Below are positions 1-5,958 of a DNA stretch of 7,047 nucleotides, in pieces. Location of the stretch: the NCBI GenBank assembly GCA_020201445.1, contig JAIVGU010000211.1, forward strand, positions 1-7,047, read 5' to 3'. The notes beneath the pieces were generated by a model, which was not told the DNA's origin, searched no databases, and was given only the letters and a program-made list of their open reading frames with translations. Position 1 is the first letter of the stretch; each line of letters begins with the position of its first letter. Source of the DNA: Halobacteriales archaeon (GTDB lineage Archaea; Thermoplasmatota; E2; JACPAO01; JAHFTW01). The position numbers and the translations under genes are program-made.

Positions 1-266
1 CGTTTTGACCGCCTGCATCCTCGTAATCAACTCCGCTTCTTAGTGCTGCCGGCACCAGCCGAGCCAACACTTTCCTCCTTATCCCCTCCCCGCTCAGCGT
101 TTCCGATTTTGGAGTTGCACAACAATGAGAGAGCAATTGAAACGCCAGCATCGACTTTCATGGCCTTGAATGACAAGCCAGGGAGCCGTTCAAGCACGCA
201 GCCGCAGCAGGCGCGGGACTGGGACGAGGAGGAGCGACCGATGGTTCGCCTCCCCTCTGGATTCCC
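1..266. other. Intergenic region upstream of the DHH gene
   Basis: This stretch is clearly less GC-rich than the rest of the window and contains no gene I can support. Frame 1 stays open from base 1, but it continues as an arginine/proline-rich shadow of the DHH gene and looks non-coding. A TATA-like TCCTTATCCCC lies at 76-86, with GGAG at 111-114 and a 14-codon mini-ORF at 125-169 (begins MREQ). Its TGA is followed directly by an in-frame ATG at 170 that opens into the DHH frame. This could be a second promoter with a leader peptide, or chance. No tRNA, rRNA or terminator is visible. Confidence 0.5.
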
Positions 267-272
267 TCTTAT
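267..272 (+). promoter_or_regulatory. Probable TATA box of the DHH gene
   Basis: TCTTAT, followed by CCCC, lies in a GC-rich setting with its centre about 26 nt upstream of the ATG at 296. That spacing would place the transcription start at or very near the start codon, giving a leaderless mRNA. No SD-like sequence precedes the ATG at 296, which agrees. The core TTATCC recurs at the candidate promoters at 79-84 and 1952-1957. The assignment rests on position and composition only. Confidence 0.4.
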
Positions 273-295
273 CCCCGGACTTCGTTGGGCGCCGC

Positions 296-1804
296 ATGGA
301 GGGGACGCCGCCGGGCCTCGACCCGCGCCTTGCCGCGCGCGCCGGGCGGGCCGCCGGTTGGGTACGCGGGCAGCGCGAGGCTGGCCGCACGGTCACGGTC
401 GTGCACCACATCGACGCCGACGGGGTGGGCGCCGGCGCCATCGCCGCCACGGCCTTGGAGCGCGCCGGGGTGCCGTTCCGCCTGCTGCCGGTGAAGTCCC
501 TCGACGGCCACCACGTCGGCCTCATCCACGCCGCCGCCCCCGAGGCGCTCTGGTTCTGCGACCTCGGCTCGACCGCCTACATGCACTTCCCCGCCACGCC
601 GCGCCTCGTGTGCGACCACCACCAACTGGTGCGCGACGGCGGCGAGGAGTCCTTCGCACACCTCAACCCGCTGCTCGACGGCCTCGACGGGCACGAGGTC
701 TCGGGAGCCGGCTGCGCCTACCTCGCCGCCGCCGCGCTCGACGCCCGCAACACGGACCTGCTGCCGCTCGCCTTGGTGGGCGCCACCGCAGACCGCCAGG
801 ACCGCCCGGCGCTGCACGGCACCAACGCGCTCCTGCTGCGCCACGCCGAGGCGCTCGGGCTGGCCGCTGCTTCCCCGGACCTCGCGTTCTTCGGCCCCGA
901 GACGCGGCCGCTGCGGAAGTTCCTCGGCCTCGCCAGCGAGCCCGCGCTGCCCGGCATCACCGGCGACCCGCGCGCCGCCGAGCGCCTGCTGCTCCGCCTT
1001 GGAGTCCCCCTGGAACAGGACGGGGCGGAGCGCACCTGGAGCCACCTCCTGGCTCCCGAGCGCACCGCCGTCCGCAGCGCCCTCGTCCACCATCTCCTCG
1101 ACCTTGGCCTCGCCGCCGACGCGGAGCGCCTGCTGCGTCCCATCGTGACGCTGGCCCGCGAGCCGCCGGGGCCGACACGGGAGCTGCAGGAGTTCGGCAC
1201 GCTGCTCAACAGCACGGCGCGCTACGACCGCCCCGACGTCGGCATCGCGGTGGCGCGCGGCGACCGCGGCGCGGCCTACGCGGAGGCGCTGGAGCTGCTG
1301 CTCGGCCACCGCAAGCACCTCGCCGGGGCGCTCGACGCCTTCGCGCGCTGCGGCGTGCAGGAGCGGCCCTCCCTGCAGTGGGTCCACCTGCGCGACGCCG
1401 TGCGCGACACGGTGGTGGGCATCGTGGCGGGCATGGCCCTCGGCGGCGCCCTCGAGCTGCGGCGCGACCGCCCGCTGGTGGCGTTCGCCTGGACATCGGA
1501 CGGGCGCACCAAGGTCTCCAGCCGGGCGCCAGGGGAGGCGCGCGGCCGCCTCGACCTGAGCGTCGCGATGCGGGAGGCCGCCGCCGCGGTGGGCGGGCAG
1601 GGCGGCGGGCATCCCGGCGCGGCGGGAGCGACCATCCCGCGCGGGGCGGAGGAGCGCTTCCTCGCCGCCGCCGAGCGCATCCTGGAGGCGCAGCTTGGCA
1701 TCGCACCGGCCGCCCCCGCTGCGGTCGCCCTCCCGCTCGCCGCCCCCACCCCCGCCGCCGCGTGGAGGCCGTCGGGCCGCGGCGCCCAGACCCGCCTGAT
1801 GTAA
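296..1804 (+). CDS. Archaeal RecJ/GAN-like DHH-DHHA1 phosphoesterase
   Basis: The 502-residue product is a soluble metal-dependent phosphoesterase. Archaeal members of the family act as single-strand nucleases (GAN at the replication fork) or on short nucleotides; which applies here cannot be told. The DHH-domain motifs are all present: HIDADG (residues 38-43), DLGS (89-92), DHH (107-109) and GATADR (162-167). A central segment with EFGTLLNS near residue 300 is typical of archaeal RecJ-like proteins. The DHHA1 nucleic-acid-binding motif GGGHPGAAG lies at 436-444. The last ~45 residues are an Ala/Pro-rich tail without recognisable fold. An in-frame ATG at 170 would add 42 Arg/Ser-rich residues. 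I prefer 296 because it begins shortly before motif I, as usual in the family, and has a TATA-like box 26 nt upstream. The gene appears monocistronic, with 191 nt to the next start. Confidence 0.9.
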   Translation: MEGTPPGLDPRLAARAGRAAGWVRGQREAGRTVTVVHHIDADGVGAGAIAATALERAGVPFRLLPVKSLDGHHVGLIHAAAPEALWFCDLGSTAYMHFPATPRLVCDHHQLVRDGGEESFAHLNPLLDGLDGHEVSGAGCAYLAAAALDARNTDLLPLALVGATADRQDRPALHGTNALLLRHAEALGLAAASPDLAFFGPETRPLRKFLGLASEPALPGITGDPRAAERLLLRLGVPLEQDGAERTWSHLLAPERTAVRSALVHHLLDLGLAADAERLLRPIVTLAREPPGPTRELQEFGTLLNSTARYDRPDVGIAVARGDRGAAYAEALELLLGHRKHLAGALDAFARCGVQERPSLQWVHLRDAVRDTVVGIVAGMALGGALELRRDRPLVAFAWTSDGRTKVSSRAPGEARGRLDLSVAMREAAAAVGGQGGGHPGAAGATIPRGAEERFLAAAERILEAQLGIAPAAPAAVALPLAAPTPAAAWRPSGRGAQTRLM

Positions 1805-1949
1805 GAGTCCACGATTTTGCGCAAACCCAGAGGCCGACCCGGCCGCCGTGACGCGCTGGCAGGCGATGGGCCACGGCGGCCACGGATGGGCATTCCCGGC
1901 CTCCAACGCGGACCTGTCCACGCCGGGGGAGCAAAGCGACACATGTCCC

Positions 1950-1955
1950 TTTTAT
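1950..1955 (+). promoter_or_regulatory. TATA box for the three-gene envelope cassette
   Basis: TTTTAT stands inside CCCTTTTATCC in an otherwise GC-rich intergenic region. Transcription would start about 25 nt downstream, near 1978, just before the SD-like GGAGG at 1983-1987 and the ATG at 1996. TATA box, short leader, ribosome site and start codon are thus correctly ordered and spaced. The preceding stretch, 1805-1949, holds nothing else recognisable apart from a short GATTTT after the DHH stop codon, which is too weak to call a terminator. Confidence 0.5.
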
Positions 1956-1982
1956 CCATCAGCCAAGATTGCGACCCTCCTC

Positions 1983-1987
1983 GGAGG
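1983..1987 (+). promoter_or_regulatory. Ribosome binding site deciding the 1996 start
   Basis: GGAGG ends 8 nt before the ATG at 1996. It favours that codon over the in-frame TTG at 1969, which has no SD and would place nine polar residues ahead of the signal peptide. Confidence 0.6.
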
Positions 1988-1995
1988 ACGCTGCC

Positions 1996-2544
1996 ATGCT
2001 TGCCCATCGCCTCGCCTGCATTGCGACCGTCGCCATCGCCCTGCTCGCCGGCGCCACGCCCGCCCTCGGCTGGCCCTCCACCTGCGCCCCCGCCGAGTAC
2101 GCCCCGGCGCCGCCCGGGCCGCTGCAGGGACACCCCATTGCCGGCGGCTTCCAATTGGAGTGGAAGGACCTCGCCAACCCCCAGCTCGACATCGCCGTGG
2201 ACGGCTACCTGGTCTTCCGCGCGCCGCTGGATGAGATGGCCCCGCCGGACCTCATCGCCGAGGTCGGCAGCCTCCAGCACGCCTACGTCGACCAGGGGGC
2301 GAGCGTCGGCGACGACTACCTCTACTGGGTCGCGGCGCACAACTGCGAGGGGTTCAGCCCCAGCAACCTCATCTCCACCCTGGTGGCCTCCTGCGTCGAC
2401 TGGCAGGTGAACCTCAACTCCCGCCCGCCCCTGGAGGCCGTCTGGGCGGACACCGACTGCACCATCGGCGGCGGGCAGTGCCACATCCTCGTCGTCGTGT
2501 TCCCGCCCGACGTCCAACACCAGGGGTGCGGCCTTGACCCCTAG
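1996..2544 (+). CDS. Secreted fibronectin type III-like small protein
   Basis: The 182-residue product begins with a signal peptide (hydrophobic residues about 7-24, likely cleavage near ALG-WP), so it should be exported. Residues about 50-130 look like one fibronectin III-like beta-sandwich: FQLEWKDL, then VDGYLVFRAP, then YLYWVAAHNCEGFSPSN, which matches the typical YxYxVxAxNxxGxSxxS strand pattern. Cysteines at 30, 117, 133, 155, 162 and 178 in the mature part suggest disulfides. The C-terminal ~45 residues, with DTDC-x6-C and a terminal QGCGLDP, are unrecognised. There is no C-terminal membrane anchor, so the protein is probably free or bound to a partner. Its 3' end overlaps the next gene by 11 nt, implying co-translation with the membrane protein downstream, a plausible partner. 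The FN3 assignment is by eye. Confidence 0.75.
   Translation: MLAHRLACIATVAIALLAGATPALGWPSTCAPAEYAPAPPGPLQGHPIAGGFQLEWKDLANPQLDIAVDGYLVFRAPLDEMAPPDLIAEVGSLQHAYVDQGASVGDDYLYWVAAHNCEGFSPSNLISTLVASCVDWQVNLNSRPPLEAVWADTDCTIGGGQCHILVVVFPPDVQHQGCGLDP
2522..2528 (+). promoter_or_regulatory. Ribosome binding site for the TTG start at 2534
   Basis: AGGGGTG lies 5 nt before TTG at 2534, inside the end of the upstream gene. It supports use of TTG, the only start that leaves the signal peptide intact; no in-frame ATG or GTG lies nearby upstream. Confidence 0.45.
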
Positions 2545-4018
2545 CCCCCGCCTGCCCGCCCTCCTGCTCGCCCTCCTGCTGGCGGCGCCGGCGCCCGGGC
2601 AGGCCGCCCCTACCGGCAGCGTCGGCGAGGTGGCCGCCGCCAGCGCCTTCGCCACCGACGCCACCGGCAGCGGGCCCCTGGTCGCCGCGGCGTTCTACGA
2701 CGCCCAGGGGAAGGCGAACCCCTCCATCCGGGGCAGCGCCGACTGGGTGGAGGTCCGCGTCGAGGCGGAGAAGGTGACCGGCAAGCTCAACACCAGCGTG
2801 GAGCGCGGGCTCGGGGCCAGCGAGCCCCGCGACCCCGTCGTGGAGCGGCGCAGCAACGCGACCCTCGCCACGTCCTGGCCCGCGCAGCCGCACGAGGCCG
2901 CCCTGTTCCCGCTCCCCGGCGCCCCCGCCCCGTCCCTCTCCCTCGCCAGCCACTGCCTCGGCGTCGAGCCCGCGCAGCCGCAGGGCCTCCAGCCGACCCC
3001 GCACGTCAGCACCCCGACCACGCCCCACCCCGCCGCCAGCCTCGGCGGCAGCCACGCCCTGCGCCCCTGCGCGTCGGACCGCCTGCGCATCGAGGGCGAT
3101 TTCCTGCTGGTGCTGTGGGGCGCCGACCTGCGCGTCCGCGACGCCGCCGGCACCACCGAGGCGTGGAGCGGCAGCCGCCCCGACCCCGCCGACCCCGGCC
3201 TGCTGCCGCCCTACGTCCAGAACGAGCGCGAGCAGGAGATCTTCCTCACCGTCCGCGGCGGCAGCCTCTCCCTGTCGTGGGGCCTGCCCGACGCCGCGCA
3301 CATCTACGCGGCGGGGCTCCGGGTGCAGGCCCCCGCGCTCAGCCTCCAGGACGCCCACGGCACGCTGCGGGACGGCGCCGGGCCGCGCCGCGTCGACGCC
3401 CGCCAGCTCGACCTGCAGGGGGACCTCTCGGCGGCCTTCGGCCCGCTCAAGGATGGCGCCCTCTCCCTGGAGCTGGGCGGCACGGTGGCCAGCGGCGCGC
3501 TCGACGGGCAGGCGCTGGCCTGGGTCGTGGCCGCCGAGCCGCGCGCCTTCCGCTGGGGCCTCCTGCTGCTGGTGGCGGGCAGCGTCGCGCTCCCCGCGGG
3601 CGGGCTCGCCTCGCACCGCGCCTGGTCGCGCCGCTCGCTGGAGAGCCTCGAGGCCCTGCTGGCGGCCCGCCGCGACGACGCCGTGGTGCGCCGCTCGCGC
3701 GCCCTGGTGCGCTGGTCCCCGTTCCGCACCGAGGCGCTGCTGCTGCGCATCGAGGCCTTGCTGCGCCAGGGCAAGGCGGGGCAGGCCTTCGAGGACCTGC
3801 GCGAGCTGCCGCCCGCGGTGCGCGACGGGCCCATGGGCCAGTTCCTGCGCGGCCACATCCTGGCCGCCGCCGGGCAGCCCCGGATGGGGGCGGTGGTCCT
3901 CGCCCACGCGGCGGGGGCGGGGCCCGAGTTCCGCGCCCGCATCGCGGGCGACCCGCTCTACCTGGACGCCCGGGGCGAGGACGCGCTGCGCTCCGCCCTC
4001 GCCGGGGGCCGCCCGTGA
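2534..4018 (+). CDS. Single-pass membrane protein with large ectodomain and TPR-like tail
   Basis: The 494-residue product belongs to no family I recognise. It has an N-terminal signal sequence (residues 7-25, LPALLLALLLAAPAPGQA), then an extracytoplasmic region to about 338. Within that, residues 144-170 are Pro/Thr/His-rich, C141 and C179 could form a disulfide, and 235-330 shows alternating beta-type patterns (SLSLSW, ALSLELGGTVASG). One membrane helix spans about 341-359 and is followed by HRAWSRR, positive-inside, so the C-terminus is probably cytoplasmic. Residues 365-460 are amphipathic helical pairs resembling TPR repeats (SLESLEALLAARR, ALLLRIEALLRQGKAGQAFEDL), usually a protein-interaction surface. 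The start is TTG, supported by the signal peptide and an SD-like site. The gene overlaps its upstream neighbour by 11 nt and the wHTH gene downstream by 4 nt. A receptor role passing a signal to the wHTH protein is inferred from topology and linkage only. Confidence 0.8.
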   Translation: MTPSPRLPALLLALLLAAPAPGQAAPTGSVGEVAAASAFATDATGSGPLVAAAFYDAQGKANPSIRGSADWVEVRVEAEKVTGKLNTSVERGLGASEPRDPVVERRSNATLATSWPAQPHEAALFPLPGAPAPSLSLASHCLGVEPAQPQGLQPTPHVSTPTTPHPAASLGGSHALRPCASDRLRIEGDFLLVLWGADLRVRDAAGTTEAWSGSRPDPADPGLLPPYVQNEREQEIFLTVRGGSLSLSWGLPDAAHIYAAGLRVQAPALSLQDAHGTLRDGAGPRRVDARQLDLQGDLSAAFGPLKDGALSLELGGTVASGALDGQALAWVVAAEPRAFRWGLLLLVAGSVALPAGGLASHRAWSRRSLESLEALLAARRDDAVVRRSRALVRWSPFRTEALLLRIEALLRQGKAGQAFEDLRELPPAVRDGPMGQFLRGHILAAAGQPRMGAVVLAHAAGAGPEFRARIAGDPLYLDARGEDALRSALAGGRP

Positions 4019-4554
4019 GCCCGGCGCCGCGCCACCCGGCCCAGGAGCGCATCCTGCAGGTGGTGGCGGAGCGGCCAGGGGTGTGCGTGCAGGACCTGGC
4101 GGAGGCGCTCGGCCTCACCCGCACCGCCGCGCTGCACCACATCCGCCGCCTGATGCGGGACCGGCTCGTGTCGAGCGTGCGCCAGGGCCGCCGCGTCCTG
4201 CACTTCCTGCCCGCCACGCAGCAGCCGCAGAGCCTGCTCGGGCTCCTCCAGGTGCACACCGCGCGCCAGGTGGTCGAGCGGCTGCTGAAGGACCCCGGCA
4301 CCTCGTGGCGGCAGCTCGCGCGCCAGCTCGGCGTCACGCCGCGCGCGGTGCGCTGGCACATCCGCAAGCTGGAGCAGGAGGGCGCGCTGCGGGTGCAGCC
4401 GTCGTTCCTGGGGCCAGGGCATGTCGTGGTGCTGCGCCCGGACCTGCGCGCCCTGCTGGGCCTCGACGCGCGCGGGCCGCCGTCCGACCAGCCGGACCCG
4501 CCGCCGCGGCACCTCTCCGCCGCCCCCCTGGACGCCACGCTGCCCCCGACCTGA
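4015..4554 (+). CDS. Tandem winged helix-turn-helix DNA-binding regulator
   Basis: The 179-residue product contains two winged-HTH domains in tandem. The first (about 8-66) reads QDLAEALGLTRTAALHHIRRL, written here as helix-turn residues 26-34 and recognition helix 35-46, with wing RQGRRVLHFLP. The second (about 80-140) has WRQLARQLGVTPRAVRWHI (98-116) with recognition helix 108-119. Residues after about 145 are Pro/Ala-rich and probably disordered. Double-wHTH proteins of this kind are frequent in Thermoplasmata-like archaea; target genes are unknown. The start is GTG at 4015, in a GTGA overlap with the stop of the membrane-protein gene, so translation is likely coupled. It has no membrane segment or ligand domain of its own. 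The TPR-like tail of the preceding product is a possible partner, which is inference. Confidence 0.85.
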   Translation: MSPAPRHPAQERILQVVAERPGVCVQDLAEALGLTRTAALHHIRRLMRDRLVSSVRQGRRVLHFLPATQQPQSLLGLLQVHTARQVVERLLKDPGTSWRQLARQLGVTPRAVRWHIRKLEQEGALRVQPSFLGPGHVVVLRPDLRALLGLDARGPPSDQPDPPPRHLSAAPLDATLPPT

Positions 4555-4592
4555 CCCCACTGGCCCGTCGCTCCCGCACCCGGAACGGACGG

Positions 4593-4599
4593 TATTTTA
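4593..4599 (+). promoter_or_regulatory. TATA box of the psmB-psmA operon
   Basis: TATTTTA is the only A/T run in the 69-nt gap between the wHTH stop and psmB. Its centre is about 28 nt from the psmB ATG at 4624, and no SD precedes that ATG. Together these indicate transcription starting at or within a few nt of the start codon, i.e. a leaderless mRNA. Confidence 0.6.
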
Positions 4600-4623
4600 C
4601 GAAGTTCTGACCATCCCTCAGCG

Positions 4624-5241
4624 ATGACAACCACCGTGGGCATCAAGACGCCCGAGGGGATCGTCCTGGCGACCGACCGCCGCGCCACCATGGGCTACTA
4701 CGTGGCCGACAAGGACGTGGTGAAGATCGAGCCGCTCGACACGGACTCCGCCATCACCATCGCCGGCTCGGTCTCGCAGGCGCAGGCGTACGCCCACATG
4801 CTCCGCCTCAACCTGGAGTACACCAAGGGCCGCCGCGGCTGGGGCCTCTCGCCGCAGGAGCTCGCCAAGATGGCCGCCTACTCGGTGCAGCGCTCCGGCG
4901 GCATCTACGGCCAGTTCATCCTCGCCACCCGCGGCCAGGACGGCGTCCACCTGTGGGACGTCGGCGGCGACGGCTCCCTCATCGCCAAGCGCGACTACAC
5001 CGTCACCGGCTCCGGCACCGGCCCCGCCGTGGGCGTCCTGGAGTCGGCCGACTGGGCCAAGGTCAAGGGCCTCAAGGAGGCGACCGAGCTGGCCAAGCGC
5101 GCCATCCGCGCCAGCACCCAGCGCGACGTCGCGTCCGGCAACGGCCTCGTCGTCTACGTCCTCCCCCTGGAGGGCGAGTCCAGCCTGAAGACCTACACGT
5201 TCAACCAGGAAGTCGTCGAGGACCTGGAGGTGCCGCAATGA
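4624..5241 (+). CDS. psmB: Proteasome beta subunit, catalytic, without propeptide
   Basis: This is the proteolytic subunit of the archaeal 20S proteasome, an N-terminal-threonine hydrolase that would form the two inner heptameric rings. The 205-residue product starts MTTTVGIK. After Met removal the catalytic Thr1 is exposed, and the other active-site residues are in place: Asp17 (ATDRRATMG), Lys33, Ser129 in TGSG, and the D-x-x-S pair in RDVASGNG (residues 168 and 171 counting Met). Residue 45 is Ile, next to AG, as in Thermoplasma beta, consistent with chymotrypsin-like preference. Most archaeal beta precursors carry a propeptide; here none is possible, because no ATG, GTG or TTG occurs in frame between the upstream stop and this ATG. 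The stop overlaps psmA by 4 nt (ATGA), so beta and alpha are made from one message. Confidence 0.95.
   Translation: MTTTVGIKTPEGIVLATDRRATMGYYVADKDVVKIEPLDTDSAITIAGSVSQAQAYAHMLRLNLEYTKGRRGWGLSPQELAKMAAYSVQRSGGIYGQFILATRGQDGVHLWDVGGDGSLIAKRDYTVTGSGTGPAVGVLESADWAKVKGLKEATELAKRAIRASTQRDVASGNGLVVYVLPLEGESSLKTYTFNQEVVEDLEVPQ
5226..5232 (+). promoter_or_regulatory. Ribosome binding site of psmA
   Basis: GGAGGTG, a near-perfect match to the 16S rRNA tail, ends 5 nt before the ATG at 5238. It fixes the psmA start and contrasts with psmB, which has no SD. Confidence 0.75.
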
Positions 5242-5903
5242 AGCCAACCGTCGACACCGCCTACCTCCACTTCGACGAGACGGGCAGCATCCCGGCCATC
5301 AAGTACGCCCGCATCACCCTCGGGATGGGCCTCCCCATCATCGCCGCGCGCAACGACAGGGAGGTCGTGGTGGCCACCGTCAACCGTGACGGCAACCCGC
5401 TCTACAACAACGCCGACAAGGTCGTGCACGTCAGCCGCGACTGTGTCGTGCTCGTCACCGGCCACGGCGGCGACACCAACCAGGTCCGCCAGCTCCTGCG
5501 CGACCTCGCCGTCAACCACAAGTTCGTGCTCGGCAGCGAGGTCAGCCCCAAGGAGGTCAGCCTCGCGCTCTCCGACTACCTGCACCAGCTCGGCATGAGC
5601 TACCGCCGCCCCCTCGGCGTCGGCATCATCGTCGCCGGCTTCGACCGCCACGGCCAGGACCCGGTCATCTACCACTGCGACGTCGACGGCAACGCCACGA
5701 GCCGCGTCGGCATCGCCCTCGGCAAGGAGGCCGCGCAGGCGGAGCACGTCCTGCAGGACGGCATGAAGGCCAAGGGCAAGAAGCTCGAGGACGTCGTGCG
5801 CGCCGCCGCCGAGGCGACCCTGAAGGGCATGAAGGAGTCGAACGTGGACCTCGCCGGCCAGGCGTTCCGCATCGACGTCGTCGTCCTCAAGCCCGCCGCC
5901 TGA
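5238..5903 (+). CDS. psmA: Divergent proteasome alpha subunit
   Basis: The 221-residue product has the Ntn-hydrolase fold of the non-catalytic outer-ring subunit. Alpha-type landmarks are the N-terminal segment YLHFDETGSIPAIKYA (residues 9-24, aligning with the ITVFSPDGRLFQVEYA helix-H0 region of Thermoplasma alpha), RPLGVGIIVAGFD (124-136), and a CDxDG (147-151) followed by IALGKEA (159-165). There is no N-terminal Thr. The gate region departs from the family. The YDR motif reads VDT (5-7), the Pro17-type turn residue is Glu14, and only four residues precede the motif. Tyr26 is kept (Tyr23). Lys66, which binds the C-terminus of proteasomal ATPases, appears kept as Lys61 in ADKVV. Linkage directly behind psmB is compatible with the two assembling together. 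A canonical alpha could exist elsewhere in the genome, making this a second set; the window cannot tell. Confidence 0.88.
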   Translation: MKPTVDTAYLHFDETGSIPAIKYARITLGMGLPIIAARNDREVVVATVNRDGNPLYNNADKVVHVSRDCVVLVTGHGGDTNQVRQLLRDLAVNHKFVLGSEVSPKEVSLALSDYLHQLGMSYRRPLGVGIIVAGFDRHGQDPVIYHCDVDGNATSRVGIALGKEAAQAEHVLQDGMKAKGKKLEDVVRAAAEATLKGMKESNVDLAGQAFRIDVVVLKPAA

Positions 5904-5958
5904 CGCCCCCCAAAACGATGGATTGCAGGCAGTTGCGCGTGGCCTAGCTCTGCGAACG
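5904..5958. other. Start of the 270-nt non-coding gap behind psmA
   Basis: The gap between psmA and the next gene (5904-6173) holds no credible ORF and no poly-T terminator on the + strand. GGCCTAGCTCT at 5941-5951 can pair with AGAGCTCAGGCC at 5984-5995 (one extra base), enclosing the first repeat units. The rest of the gap is taken up by the repeat cluster and about 55 nt before the next start, where I see only a weak TTCAAGTA (6141-6148). Confidence 0.5.

Noticed and set aside
1..18. Possible minus-strand gene start (ATG complement at 16-18)
   Set aside because: Only six codons lie in the window and the GAGG before it abuts the ATG without proper spacing.
2..43. Possible C-terminus of an upstream gene (frame 2 reads VLTACILVINSAS then stop)
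   Set aside because: Thirteen codons of a plausible but short peptide in an AT-richer region; nothing to show it is coding.
167..169. In-frame TGA between the mini-ORF and the DHH frame as a recoded stop
   Set aside because: TGA is used as an ordinary stop by most genes here (wHTH, psmB, psmA, zinc-ribbon gene), and no stem-loop specific to recoding is evident.
269..1942. Long open frames on the minus strand and in frame 1 across the DHH gene
   Set aside because: They are typical shadows in 70 % G+C coding DNA: Arg/Pro/Ala/Gly-rich, no motifs, while the overlapping + frame carries all DHH and DHHA1 motifs.
2414..4691. Minus-strand open frames opposite the membrane protein and wHTH genes
   Set aside because: Same compositional shadow effect; the + strand frames have a signal peptide, a TM helix and two HTH motifs, the minus frames have only low-complexity sequence.
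5904..5958. Transcription terminator of the psm operon
   Set aside because: Archaeal terminators are usually U-rich; no T run follows psmA on the + strand, only CCCCCCAAAA.
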